Positions 1-8,630 are shown, counted from the stretch's first letter. The stretch: 64,000 nucleotides of DNA from Rhodobacteraceae bacterium M385 (GCA_025141835.1 CP081102.1:930001-994000), one strand, 5' to 3'. Notes: generated by a model from the sequence alone, not told the origin. Numbers and translations: made by a program.

Positions 1-1916
1 TTGGCTGTGACGCGGCTTTGGTCCGTGTCGCCTTGGTAAACGCCCAGAAGGATATCATCGACGTTTTTCTTGATCGTGGCGGGCGTAATGCCGTGTTCTT
101 CGTTGTAGGCCAACTGCTTAACGCGACGACGCTCGGTCTCGCGCATGGCGCGTTCCATGCTTCCGGTGATCTTGTCAGCATACATGATGACACGACCACC
201 GGCGTTCCTTGCGGCCCGGCCAATGGTCTGAATCAGTGAGGTTTCAGAGCGCAGAAAGCCTTCCTTATCGGCGTCCAGAATAGCCACCAACCCGCATTCG
301 GGGATGTCCAAACCCTCGCGCAGAAGGTTGATCCCGATCAGCACATCAAAGGCCCCAAGGCGCAGGTCACGCAGAATTTCGATCCTTTCCAAGGTGTCAA
401 TGTCGCTGTGCATGTAGCGCACGCGAATGCCCTGTTCGTGCATGTATTCCGTCAGGTCTTCGGCCATGCGTTTGGTCAGTGTGGTGACAAGGGTGCGGTA
501 GCCATCGGCCGAGACTTTGCGGACCTCGTCCAGCAAGTCATCGACCTGCATCTCAACGGGGCGGATTTCGATCACCGGATCAATAAGCCCCGTGGGGCGG
601 ATCACTTGTTCGGTGAAAACCCCGCCGGCTTGCTCCAATTCCCACGCGGCGGGGGTGGCCGAAACGAAGACAGATTGCGGGCGCATCGCGTCCCATTCCT
701 CGAACTTCAGGGGGCGGTTATCCATGCAAGAGGGCAGGCGGAACCCGTGTTCGGCCAGCGTCATCTTGCGCCTGAAGTCACCACGATACATGCCGCCGAT
801 TTGCGGCACGCTGACGTGGCTTTCATCCGCGAAAACAATGGCGTTGTCGGGGATATATTCAAACAGGGTTGGGGGCGGCTCGCCGGGGGCGCGGCCCGTG
901 AGATAGCGCGAATAGTTTTCGATCCCGTTGCAAACGCCGGTGGCCTCCAACATCTCCAGATCAAAGTTCGTGCGTTGCTCAAGTCGTTGCGCTTCCAGCA
1001 GTTTCCCTTCTCCGATCATCTGGTCAAGGCGGGCGACCAGCTCGGCCTTAATCCCCTTCATCGCCTGTTGCATCGTGGGGCGCGGGGTCACGTAGTGGGA
1101 GTTCGCGTAAATGCGGATCTTGTCAAAGGTGCCAGTCTTCTGGCCGGTCAAAGGATCGAATTCGGTGATCGTTTCCAGCTCTTCCCCGAAGAAAGACAGC
1201 TTCCACGCGCTATCTTCAAGGTGGGCGGGCCAGACCTCTAGGCTGTCACCGCGCACCCGGAACGTGCCGCGCTGAAACGCGGCGTCGTTACGGCGGTATT
1301 GTTGCGCCACCAGATCGGCGATCACCTTGCGTTGGTCGTATTCGCGCCCCGCGTGCAAATCTTGGGTCATCGCGCCGTAGGTCTCGACCGAGCCGATACC
1401 GTAGATGCACGACACAGACGCCACGATGATCACGTCGTCGCGTTCCAGCAGCGCGCGGGTGGCCGAGTGGCGCATCCGGTCGATCTGCTCGTTAATCTGG
1501 CTTTCTTTCTCGATGTAGGTATCGGAGCGGGCCACATAGGCTTCGGGCTGGTAGTAGTCGTAGTAAGAGACGAAATATTCCACGGCGTTGTCGGGGAAGA
1601 AGTTCTTGAACTCGGAATACAGCTGTGCGGCGAGCGTTTTGTTGGGCGCAAGAATGATCGCGGGACGTTGGGTTTCCTCGATCATCTTGGCCATGGTGAA
1701 GGTCTTGCCGGTGCCTGTCGCGCCCAACAGCACTTGATCACGGTCACCATTGCGGATGCCTTCAGACAGCTCTGCGATGGCGGTGGGCTGATCGCCCGCC
1801 GGTTCAAACTCGGTGTGCAAGACGAAGGGCTTGCCACCCTCCATCTTTAACTGCGCGCGCAGTTGGTCCACAGCGCGGCCGGTGTCGGGCATTTGCTCGG
1901 GCGAGTTGTTGTGCAT
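1..1916 (-). CDS. uvrB: UvrABC excinuclease subunit B (3' end cut by window edge)
   Basis: UvrB is the damage-verifying helicase subunit of nucleotide excision repair; it is loaded by UvrA and recruits UvrC. From the ATG at 1916 there are 638 codons before the edge, so roughly 90 C-terminal residues of a usual ~730, including the UvrC-binding tail, lie outside. Visible motifs are Walker A GATGTGKT starting at residue 65, the YYDYYQPEAY beta-hairpin region, DESHV (Walker B) and QTIGRAARN (motif VI). The start has an AAGGAG ribosome site 8 nt upstream. A LexA-type box sits about 190 bp upstream on the same strand, so SOS induction is likely. Confidence 0.97.
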   Translation of the reverse strand, partial: MHNNSPEQMPDTGRAVDQLRAQLKMEGGKPFVLHTEFEPAGDQPTAIAELSEGIRNGDRDQVLLGATGTGKTFTMAKMIEETQRPAIILAPNKTLAAQLYSEFKNFFPDNAVEYFVSYYDYYQPEAYVARSDTYIEKESQINEQIDRMRHSATRALLERDDVIIVASVSCIYGIGSVETYGAMTQDLHAGREYDQRKVIADLVAQQYRRNDAAFQRGTFRVRGDSLEVWPAHLEDSAWKLSFFGEELETITEFDPLTGQKTGTFDKIRIYANSHYVTPRPTMQQAMKGIKAELVARLDQMIGEGKLLEAQRLEQRTNFDLEMLEATGVCNGIENYSRYLTGRAPGEPPPTLFEYIPDNAIVFADESHVSVPQIGGMYRGDFRRKMTLAEHGFRLPSCMDNRPLKFEEWDAMRPQSVFVSATPAAWELEQAGGVFTEQVIRPTGLIDPVIEIRPVEMQVDDLLDEVRKVSADGYRTLVTTLTKRMAEDLTEYMHEQGIRVRYMHSDIDTLERIEILRDLRLGAFDVLIGINLLREGLDIPECGLVAILDADKEGFLRSETSLIQTIGRAARNAGGRVIMYADKITGSMERAMRETERRRVKQLAYNEEHGITPATIKKNVDDILLGVYQGDTDQSRVTA

Positions 1917-1975
1917 GGGCGTCTCTCCTTACTCCATAGAATGGAGCCTTCGGGCGAAGCTGCAAGGGTCTAGGG

Positions 1976-2012
1976 TGTCAGTTAGTGACAGCATGGTGTC
2001 AGGAGACTGTCA
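1976..2012 (+). promoter_or_regulatory. Phased TGTCA array, Pho-box/OmpR-family-like
   Basis: TGTCA at 1976, its complement TGACA at 1986, and TGTCA at 1997 and 2008 are spaced 10, 11 and 11 bp, so all lie on one face of the helix. The last pair reads GTGTCAG-GAGA-CTGTCAT, close to the PhoB consensus of two CTGTCAT half-sites 11 bp apart. It lies between the uvrB promoter region and the uvrB start and could act on either neighbour. The assignment to PhoB is inference from the pattern. Confidence 0.4.
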
Positions 2013-2104
2013 TGGTATGGCGGGCTGGAGGCCAGAAGTATGACCAAAAGGTTAGGGAAGTAAGGGCAATTCTTCGGACAATACCTTTGATCTGAAAGCG
2101 GCAA

Positions 2105-2119
2105 GAACGTAAACAGAAC
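2105..2119 (-). promoter_or_regulatory. LexA (SOS) box upstream of uvrB
   Basis: On the uvrB strand the site reads GTTCTGTTTACGTTC, an exact GTTC-N7-GTTC direct repeat, the established LexA operator of alphaproteobacteria. It lies about 190 bp before the uvrB start. A plausible -10 element (TATTGT, complement of 2078-2083) follows about 20 bp downstream, so LexA would cover the -35 region. Confidence 0.8.
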
Positions 2120-2292
2120 AGGCAAGCAGCAGAAGCGGTTGCCGGCCCTGGCCGTACCCACCCACCCCTCGCTCCACAGTCAGGGTTGGCAACCCCTTTC
2201 TCCCCCCCCCTCCCATAGCGCAATTCATTTTTCCTGGTCCTCAAACGGGCTGTGCTAGGCTTCGTTCATCTATTTCGTTGTCGGAGCCAGCG

Positions 2293-3465
2293 ATGCACCG
2301 TGTCCTTTTGATCCTACTCGCAGCCTCCCAACCGGCTGTGGCCGATGCAGACCCGCCGCGTCCGGTCATGGGCGGCGCGGTGGAGGTCAGCGGCCCGGCC
2401 GAGATCGTGTTTGACTGGACCACGGACGCCTGCGAGGAACACCACATTCCCGACCTTCCAGTGCGCGCCTACCGCGATGGGGCGCAGGCCGATGGAGGCG
2501 TTAGCCTGATCCTTGGCCACCACTTAACCCGCCGTATGCGTGGCCCGGATTTCGATACCCTCGCCGTGGACTGTGAGATCCTCTTGTCGTCCACCCGCGC
2601 CCGCCACGCCGACCAGTTCGCCAACTTGGAATGGATCGCCGCCACCTATGCGCAGGGCGACATCGTTCACGCGCTGCTGCACAATGAATACCAAGGCAAC
2701 CGCTACCCGGAATGCCAGACAGCGGATTATTTCAGTTGCTGGTACAACACGATCACCTACGCACGCTCGGACGACGGCGGCGCGAGCTTTCGCTACCCTT
2801 TTGCCCCGCCCGCGCATTTGGTCGCCTCCATCCCCGAGCAATACGCCCCGGATGAGGGCATTTTCGGCGTCTTCAGCCCATCCAACATCATCGAACACGG
2901 CGGCCATTTCTACGCGTTCTTCAAGGTGCAAACCTACCCGCTGGAGTCGCAGCATACTTGCCTGATGCGGACCGCCACGCTGGAAGACCCAGACAGTTGG
3001 CGGTTTTGGGACGGGGCAGGGTTCAATGGTATTTTCGCCGATCCCTACCGCGATGACCTGCGTGCCTTGCGCGCGACGACCTGTACGCCCATCGCCTTGC
3101 CGCAAATCGCCCAGATGTACGAGGGGGTGACGTGGAACACTGTTCTTGACCGGTTCATTCTGGTGGGAACCAGCAGCGATCCTTCGCGCATCCCAAACCC
3201 CTATGGCTTCTATTATGCGCTGTCCGAGGACCTTATAACTTGGGAGATGCGCCAACCGCTGTTGGAGGTGCGCCTGCCTTGGCGCGCCACCGGGCGCGAC
3301 ACCGTCTATCTTTACCCAACGCTTATCGATCACGACAGCGACAGCGCGAACTTTGAGACGACGGGCGCGTCTGCACACCTCTATTTCACCCGGCTCAACT
3401 TCGGCTCCGGCGACCTGGACAGGGATTTGATGCGGCTGCCCGTGACAATCCGCAATCCCGAGTGA
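2293..3465 (+). CDS. Exported protein with an Asp-box, function unknown
   Basis: A 390-residue protein I cannot assign to a characterised family. The ATG at 2293 is preferred over the in-frame TTG at 2278 because it places a signal peptide (hydrophobic VLLILLAAS, then AVADA) at the very N-terminus. Around residues 159-166 it carries SDDGGASF, which fits the Asp-box consensus S-x-D-x-G-x-x-F/W of sialidase-like beta-propellers. It has many aromatic residues and several cysteines, consistent with a folded periplasmic or secreted propeller, perhaps glycan-binding or glycan-cleaving. No carbohydrate genes flank it. Confidence 0.75.
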   Translation: MHRVLLILLAASQPAVADADPPRPVMGGAVEVSGPAEIVFDWTTDACEEHHIPDLPVRAYRDGAQADGGVSLILGHHLTRRMRGPDFDTLAVDCEILLSSTRARHADQFANLEWIAATYAQGDIVHALLHNEYQGNRYPECQTADYFSCWYNTITYARSDDGGASFRYPFAPPAHLVASIPEQYAPDEGIFGVFSPSNIIEHGGHFYAFFKVQTYPLESQHTCLMRTATLEDPDSWRFWDGAGFNGIFADPYRDDLRALRATTCTPIALPQIAQMYEGVTWNTVLDRFILVGTSSDPSRIPNPYGFYYALSEDLITWEMRQPLLEVRLPWRATGRDTVYLYPTLIDHDSDSANFETTGASAHLYFTRLNFGSGDLDRDLMRLPVTIRNPE

Positions 3466-3530
3466 TTTTGGCGCATTGATCTGGCTCGCGCCTTTGCCCA
3501 TAAAGCCAGCAATCAGACTCGGAGATCACG

Positions 3531-3842
3531 ATGAGCGCACGTATTTACAAGCCCGCAAAGACCGCCATGTCCTCAGGCACTGCTAAAACCAAGGACTGGG
3601 TGCTGGATTTTTTGCCGGCACAGGCGCGCCGGATTGACCCGCTGATGGGCTGGACCTCATCGTCTGACATGGACAGCCAAGTGCGTTTGCGGTTCGAGAC
3701 AGCGGAAGCGGCCAAGGCCTATGCGGCGGATCACGGAATTGAGGCGGTTGTTCTAAAGCCCAAGTCCCGCAAGCCCAACATCCGCCCGGGCGGCTACGGC
3801 GAAAACTTCGCTACCAACCGCCGGGGTGCGTGGACGCATTAA
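3531..3842 (+). CDS. NADH dehydrogenase accessory subunit, NDUFS4/ETC complex I type
   Basis: A 103-residue soluble protein of the ETC complex I subunit family, the bacterial counterpart of mitochondrial NDUFS4, which stabilises the N-module of complex I at the cytoplasmic side. Family hallmarks are the N-terminal ARIYKPAKTAMSSG, the central WVLDF...DPLMGWTSSSDM core and the C-terminal KPNIRPGGYGENF. This accessory subunit is restricted to alphaproteobacteria and mitochondria. It stands alone here, away from any nuo operon, as is common in Rhodobacterales, and is convergent with the IclR gene. Confidence 0.93.
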   Translation: MSARIYKPAKTAMSSGTAKTKDWVLDFLPAQARRIDPLMGWTSSSDMDSQVRLRFETAEAAKAYAADHGIEAVVLKPKSRKPNIRPGGYGENFATNRRGAWTH

Positions 3843-3864
3843 GCGCCACTAACCGCCTGTTTTC

Positions 3865-4626
3865 CTAGCGAAGAACGCGTTTCAGACCTGCCTGAAGCCG
3901 CAGGAGCGGTGCCTTGTAGTCTGCCACCATTTCCGCGGCATTGGGCTGTGACGCCGCCGCCCCCACATTCACCGCAGCCACCACTTGGTTGTGGGCGTTC
4001 AGCAGGGGCACGGCGATAGAACGGAGCCCCATTTCAACCTCTTGATCTATAACGCAAAAGCCTTGGGCTTGGATCGCGGCTAGTTCGGCCAAGATCGCCG
4101 CCGGTTCGGTCAAGCTGTTGGGCGTGCGCGGGCTGAGGTCGGACCGTTCCAGCGCGGCGCGTTGATCCTCAATAGGGAGGGCCGCCAAAAGCACGCGCCC
4201 CATCGACGTGCAATGGGCGGGCAAGCGCGACCCCGGCAATAGCCCGATGGACATCACCCGCCGTTGCGCGGCGCGGGCGAGGTAGACGATTTCGGTATCA
4301 TCAAGGATGGAAACGGACGTCGATTGCCCGATTTGATCCGAGAGTTGGTCCAGCCAAGGTTGAACGATCTGCGGCAAGGGCAGCGCCGCCAATGCCCCCA
4401 TCCCAAGTCGCAGAATGCGGGGCGTGGGGGTGAAAAACTTCCCGTCGAACTCCGCGTATCCCTGCGCGTGAAGCGTCAGTAGGCATCGCCGCGCCGTGGC
4501 GCGATCCAGCCCCGTGCGCCCTGCCACGTCGGATATCGTAAGCCGGGGGCTTTCGGCCCCAAAGCACTCGATCACCTGAAGCCCCTTGGCGAGCGATGCG
4601 ATTGTATCTGTAGATTTGTTCACCAT
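3865..4626 (-). CDS. IclR-family regulator, probable PcaR-type activator of pca genes
   Basis: A 253-residue IclR-family protein with an N-terminal winged helix (about residues 8-65, LTISDVAGRTGLDRATARRC as recognition segment) and a C-terminal effector domain (GSRLPAHCTSMGRVLLA). I chose the ATG at 4626; an in-frame ATG at 4695 would extend it by 23 residues into a charged tail not typical of the family. It is divergent from pcaIJF, the usual arrangement for PcaR/PobR regulators answering to beta-ketoadipate or protocatechuate. Regulation of pcaIJF is inference from position. Confidence 0.88.
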   Translation of the reverse strand: MVNKSTDTIASLAKGLQVIECFGAESPRLTISDVAGRTGLDRATARRCLLTLHAQGYAEFDGKFFTPTPRILRLGMGALAALPLPQIVQPWLDQLSDQIGQSTSVSILDDTEIVYLARAAQRRVMSIGLLPGSRLPAHCTSMGRVLLAALPIEDQRAALERSDLSPRTPNSLTEPAAILAELAAIQAQGFCVIDQEVEMGLRSIAVPLLNAHNQVVAAVNVGAAASQPNAAEMVADYKAPLLRLQAGLKRVLR

Positions 4627-4731
4627 GCGCACAGACTGATCCTTGATCTGAACAAAGGTCAACATGCGAACGAAATCTCTGGAACACGGACCCAAAGGGT
4701 CGCTAGGCCTTCGGGTGAAGGAGAACGCGAG

Positions 4732-5439
4732 ATGGATAAAACCCTAGGCAGCTTGGTCGAGGCCGTGGCCCAGATACCCGATGGCGCAACGGTGATGATC
4801 GGCGGATTTGGCGGCTCTGGCGCGCCGATTGAACTTATTCATGCGCTGATCGACCACGGGTCAAAGCACCTGACGGTGGTGAACAACAACGCAGGCAATG
4901 GCCATGTTGGTCTGGCAGCACTGATCGAACAGGGCCGCGTCGACAAGCTGATCTGTTCGTTCCCCCGCTCCGCCGATCCGAGCGTGTTTGTGGAAACCTA
5001 TCACGCTGGAAAAATCGAGCTGGAAATCGTGCCCCAAGGCACCTTGGCCGAACGCATTCGCGCCGGCGGCGCGGGCATCCCGGCGTTCTACACCCCCACC
5101 GCCTATGGCACCGAAGTGGCCGAGGGAAAGCATATCGAGGAATTCGACGGGCGCTTCTACGTGCGCGAACGCTGGCTGAAGGCCGATTTCGCGCTGATCA
5201 AGGGAGAACTCGGTGATAGCCACGGAAACATGACCTACCGCATGGCCGCGCGGAACTTTAACCCCGTCATGGCCATGGCCGCGACAACCACCATCGCGCA
5301 GGTCTCTAAAATCGTGCCCTTGGGGGGGATTGACCCGGAACATGTCATCACGCCGGGTATTTTCGTGTCCCATGTGGTCGAGGTCGCAAACCCCGCCCAA
5401 GAAGAAACGCTGAACCGGGCGGAGGCCGTTTACCCATGA
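4732..5439 (+). CDS. pcaI: 3-oxoadipate CoA-transferase subunit A
   Basis: The alpha subunit (235 aa) of the transferase that moves CoA from succinyl-CoA to 3-oxoadipate, the penultimate step of the beta-ketoadipate pathway. The CoA-transferase I signature GGFGGSGAP lies near residue 24, and the length matches the family. A GAAGGAG ribosome site precedes the start. The last codons overlap pcaJ by four bases (ATGA), implying coupled translation of the two subunits. SCOT-type acetoacetate transferases look alike, but adjacency to a PcaF-like thiolase and an IclR regulator favours the pca assignment. Confidence 0.9.
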   Translation: MDKTLGSLVEAVAQIPDGATVMIGGFGGSGAPIELIHALIDHGSKHLTVVNNNAGNGHVGLAALIEQGRVDKLICSFPRSADPSVFVETYHAGKIELEIVPQGTLAERIRAGGAGIPAFYTPTAYGTEVAEGKHIEEFDGRFYVRERWLKADFALIKGELGDSHGNMTYRMAARNFNPVMAMAATTTIAQVSKIVPLGGIDPEHVITPGIFVSHVVEVANPAQEETLNRAEAVYP

Positions 5440-6125
5440 TCGACATCTCAGACATCAAACTGTCCAACGCGCAGATCGCATGGCGCGCGGCGCAAGACAT
5501 CGAAGACGGCGCCTATGTAAACCTTGGCATCGGCTTCCCAGAGATGGTGGCGCGGTTCCAGCCCGAGGGGAAGCAAGCGATATTCCATACCGAGAATGGC
5601 GTGCTCGATTTCGGTGAAGCGCCTGCGCCGGGGGATGAGGATTGGGACCTGATCAACGCGGGCAAAAAGGCGATTACCCTGAAGCCCGGCACCGCGTTCT
5701 TCCACCACGCCGACAGCTTCGCCATGGTGCGGGGCGGGCATTTGGACCTTGCCGTTTTGGGTGCCTATCAAGTGGCGCAAAACGGAGACTTGGCCAATTG
5801 GTCCACGGGCAAGGGCGGTATTCCGGCCGTGGGCGGCGCGATGGACCTTGTGCAATCGGCCAAGCGTATCGCGGTGCTGACCGATCACGTCACCAAGAAA
5901 GGCGCGCCAAAATTGGTGGAGGCCTGCACCATGCCCTTAACCGGCGTGGGCTGTGTCACACGCATCTATTCGTCTTTGGCTGTTGTGGATGTGGTCGACG
6001 CCCGCTTTATTCTACGAGAGAAAGTCCCGGCCATTTCCATGGACGATTTACAATCTTTAACTGGCGCGCCGCTTCATGGGGAAGCGGAGGTGCTCGATCT
6101 AATCTGCCCGGAGGAACTGGCATGA
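5436..6125 (+). CDS. pcaJ: 3-oxoadipate CoA-transferase subunit B
   Basis: The beta subunit (229 aa) of 3-oxoadipate:succinyl-CoA transferase. It contains the catalytic-glutamate motif TENGVLDFG with Glu at residue 53, which forms the enzyme-CoA thioester in this family, and the GIGFPEMV signature near residue 30. It overlaps pcaI upstream and pcaF downstream by four bases each, so the three genes form one translationally coupled unit. Confidence 0.92.
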   Translation: MIDISDIKLSNAQIAWRAAQDIEDGAYVNLGIGFPEMVARFQPEGKQAIFHTENGVLDFGEAPAPGDEDWDLINAGKKAITLKPGTAFFHHADSFAMVRGGHLDLAVLGAYQVAQNGDLANWSTGKGGIPAVGGAMDLVQSAKRIAVLTDHVTKKGAPKLVEACTMPLTGVGCVTRIYSSLAVVDVVDARFILREKVPAISMDDLQSLTGAPLHGEAEVLDLICPEELA

Positions 6126-7315
6126 ATGACGTCTTTATCTGCGATTACACGCGCACGCCCATTGGCCGTTTTGGCGGTAGCCTGTCGTCAGTTCGCGCCG
6201 ACGATCTGGGTGCGATCCCTATCGCGGCGTTGATGGCGCGCCATGATATTGATTGGGCCGCGGTCGAGGAAGTCTACTATGGCTGCGCCAACCAAGCGGG
6301 CGAAGATAACCGCAACGTGGCCCGCATGTCGGCGCTACTGGCGGGCCTGCCGGTGGAGGTGCCGGGCACCACGATGAACCGCTTGTGCGGGTCTGGCATG
6401 GATGCGGTGATCGCGGCGGCGCGGGCCATTCGGTCCGGCGAAATGGACCTTGCTATTGCGGGGGGCGTCGAAAGCATGTCGCGCGCACCTTTCGTAATGC
6501 CTAAGGCGGAATCCGCGTTCAGCCGGTCCAACGCGGTCTATGACACCACCATCGGTTGGCGCTTTGTTAATCCGGTGATGAAGGCGCAATACGGCGTCGA
6601 TTCAATGCCTGAAACGGCCGAGAACGTGGCCGAAGACTTCGGCATTTCCCGCGCCGATCAGGATGCTTTCGCTTTGCGTTCCCAAGACCGTGCGGCAGCG
6701 GCCATCGCGTCAGGGCGTTTGGCAAAGGAGATCACCCCGGTCACGATCCCACAGCGCAAGGGCGACCCGAAGGTCGTGGACACGGACGAGCATCCTCGCG
6801 CCACGACGCTGGAAGTTTTGGGAAAGCTCAAGACCTTCGTCAAAGCCGATGGGTCGATCACGGCGGGCAATGCCTCGGGCGTGAACGATGGGGCGGCGGC
6901 GTTGATCTTAGCCTCGGAAGCGGCGGTTAAGGCACACGGGCTAACGCCGTTGGCCCGCGTGTTGGGCGGGGCGACCGCTGGGGTTGCGCCGCGGATCATG
7001 GGATTCGGGCCAGCGCCCGCGTCCAAGAAGCTGATGGCACGGCTTGGGCTCAGCACCGACGATTTCGCCACCATTGAATTGAACGAGGCGTTTGCCTCGC
7101 AAGGTTTGGCGACGCTGCGCGATCTGGGGATTGCCGACGATGACCCACGGGTGAACCGCAACGGCGGCGCGATTGCGCTTGGCCATCCCTTGGGCATGTC
7201 CGGGGCGCGGATCACAGGCACCGCGATCCATGACCTCAAGTCCGGCGAAAAGAGCCTTTCGACCATGTGTATCGGCGTCGGTCAGGGCATCGCCATCGCG
7301 CTAGAGCGGGTCTGA
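6122..7315 (+). CDS. pcaF: 3-oxoadipyl-CoA thiolase
   Basis: A 397-residue thiolase that cleaves 3-oxoadipyl-CoA with CoA to succinyl-CoA and acetyl-CoA, ending the beta-ketoadipate pathway. The acyl-enzyme cysteine is Cys89 in NRLCGSGMD; the C-terminal motifs GHPLGMSGAR and CIGVGQG supply the His and second Cys. The reading frame stays open 480 bases upstream of 6122, but that stretch is the shadow of pcaJ; the ATG overlapping the pcaJ stop (ATGA) is the natural start. It ends against a strong hairpin shared with the convergent ureG. Confidence 0.93.
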   Translation: MNDVFICDYTRTPIGRFGGSLSSVRADDLGAIPIAALMARHDIDWAAVEEVYYGCANQAGEDNRNVARMSALLAGLPVEVPGTTMNRLCGSGMDAVIAAARAIRSGEMDLAIAGGVESMSRAPFVMPKAESAFSRSNAVYDTTIGWRFVNPVMKAQYGVDSMPETAENVAEDFGISRADQDAFALRSQDRAAAAIASGRLAKEITPVTIPQRKGDPKVVDTDEHPRATTLEVLGKLKTFVKADGSITAGNASGVNDGAAALILASEAAVKAHGLTPLARVLGGATAGVAPRIMGFGPAPASKKLMARLGLSTDDFATIELNEAFASQGLATLRDLGIADDDPRVNRNGGAIALGHPLGMSGARITGTAIHDLKSGEKSLSTMCIGVGQGIAIALERV

Positions 7316-7340
7316 AGCGCCATTCTGCACCAAACACAGT

Positions 7341-7379
7341 CGGAATGGGCGGGTTACAGCGGTAGCCCGCCCATTTCCG
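7341..7379. terminator. Hairpin between convergent pcaF and ureG
   Basis: A 13-nt arm at 7341-7353 pairs with 7366-7379 through a single T bulge, around a 12-nt loop. The ureG stop codon and its last codons lie inside the loop and right arm, so the structure would form at the ends of both mRNAs. There is no clear U-tract on either side, so its strength as an intrinsic terminator is uncertain. Confidence 0.5.
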
Positions 7380-7971
7380 TTAAGATCGCCAAAACCTCGT
7401 CCATGCCTTCCCCGTGGCGCAGGGCGCAGAACACGTAGGGCCGTGTGCCACGCATTTTGTCGCTATCGCGTTTCATCACCTCTAACGACGCGCCGACATG
7501 GGGGGCGAGGTCGGTCTTGTTGATAATCAGCAAGTCGGATTTCGTGATCGCGGGTCCGCCCTTGCGGGGGATTTCCTCGCCCGCGGCCACGTCAATCACA
7601 TAGACGGTCAGATCGGCCAGTTCGGGGCTGAAGGTGGCCGACAGGTTGTCGCCCCCGCTTTCGATCATCACCACTTGCAGGTCTGCGTGGCGCTTCTCCA
7701 ACTCGGCAATCGCGGCCAGATTGATCGAGGCATCTTCCCGGATCGCCGTATGGGGGCACCCGCCGGTCTCCACTCCGATAACTCGGTCTTGGGGCAGGAT
7801 CTGCATCCGCATCAACGCCTCGGCATCTTCCTGGGTGTAGATATCATTGGTGATGACACCGATGGAAAGCTGCGGGTGCAGCGCCCGGGCCAAAGCGGCG
7901 GTGAAGGTCGTTTTGCCAGCACCCACGGGGCCTCCAATGCCAATACGAAGCGGTCCATTAAGTTTGGTCAT
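7354..7971 (-). CDS. ureG: Urease accessory GTPase UreG
   Basis: A 205-residue SIMIBI GTPase that powers nickel insertion into urease in complex with UreD and UreF, receiving Ni from UreE. The P-loop GGPVGAGKTT is at the N-terminus, and the Ni/Zn-binding Cys-Pro-His motif is present in GGCPHTAIRED. NKTDL supplies guanine specificity. Length is normal. Its start overlaps the ureF stop by four bases; it is the last gene of the minus-strand urease operon. Confidence 0.96.
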   Translation of the reverse strand: MTKLNGPLRIGIGGPVGAGKTTFTAALARALHPQLSIGVITNDIYTQEDAEALMRMQILPQDRVIGVETGGCPHTAIREDASINLAAIAELEKRHADLQVVMIESGGDNLSATFSPELADLTVYVIDVAAGEEIPRKGGPAITKSDLLIINKTDLAPHVGASLEVMKRDSDKMRGTRPYVFCALRHGEGMDEVLAILTEMGGLPL

Positions 7972-8630
7972 GAACGGAAAATCCTTGGCTGAAGCGCCTC
8001 GTGGCGCATGGCGGCAATGTCAGAGAGGAACGCGGTGCTTTGCAGGTCATCCAGCGTCGCGGTTTCGGTTTCTTCTACGATGGCAAGGCAGAGCGGTGTC
8101 AGGGCGGCCAAAACGGCCTGTCCCTCGGTCTGGCCCAAGGGCACGGCGCGTACGGCAACGGACACAAGGTTGCTGGTAAAGGCGTGTAGGTACATCGCGG
8201 CGGTCGTGGTCACGTCAATGTTCAAGGCTGCACTGGCGGCGCCAACGGCCACGGGGTAGGGAAAATCCGCGGCGTCGCCGCCCCAAATGGCGGCGGCGGT
8301 TGTGCTGAATGCTGTGCCTTGCAGGGTCGTTTCCATCACGCGCTCCGCCGAGCCACAAAACGCCCGCGCCGTGGCACCGATCTGCGCAAGGTCATCAGGT
8401 GTGGGGGCTGCATGGGCGGCGCGTAGCAAGATGCAATCGTTGCGGCCCGTGCCGTGGCGCAAGACATCCTCTAGCCAAGTCTGAAGCCCCTCAGAGGTGG
8501 CGATTGTGCCATCGTGAATGGCAGTCTCTAACCCATGGGAATAGGCGAATGCCCCCACCGGGAAGCTTGGGGAAAGCCATTGGGCCAGCGCCAGAATGTC
8601 GCCTTCAATGGGCATGGGCCGTGGCGACAT
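7968..8630 (-). CDS. ureF: Urease accessory protein UreF
   Basis: UreF gates the UreG GTPase during urease maturation. The protein is all-helical with the family opening LAQWLSPSFPVGAFAYSHGL and the expected length of about 220. The start is uncertain: ATGs at 8669, 8630 and 8615 are in frame. The 8630 or 8615 starts overlap ureE by only 26 or 11 bases and fit family length, and none has a clear ribosome site. It overlaps ureG by four bases. Confidence 0.9.
   Translation of the reverse strand: MSPRPMPIEGDILALAQWLSPSFPVGAFAYSHGLETAIHDGTIATSEGLQTWLEDVLRHGTGRNDCILLRAAHAAPTPDDLAQIGATARAFCGSAERVMETTLQGTAFSTTAAAIWGGDAADFPYPVAVGAASAALNIDVTTTAAMYLHAFTSNLVSVAVRAVPLGQTEGQAVLAALTPLCLAIVEETETATLDDLQSTAFLSDIAAMRHEALQPRIFRS

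Larger units (their letters stand above)
1917..2292. other. Intergenic region between divergent uvrB and the exported protein gene
   Basis: This 376-bp stretch has no credible ORF. It holds a four-fold TGTCA/TGACA array (1976-2012), a LexA-type box (2105-2119), a candidate uvrB -10 (TATTGT on the minus strand at 2083-2078), a small GGGTT/AACCC hairpin (2183-2195) and a run of nine C (2202-2210). I see no tRNA-like cloverleaf or small RNA that I could defend. Confidence 0.6.

Noticed and set aside
2202..2210. Run of nine C as a phase-variation tract
   Set aside because: It lies outside any reading frame, more than 80 bases from the nearest start, so slippage would not switch a protein.
2524..3501. 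325-codon minus-strand frame opposite the exported Asp-box protein
   Set aside because: The plus-strand product has a signal peptide and an Asp-box; the antisense product shows neither domain nor ribosome site.
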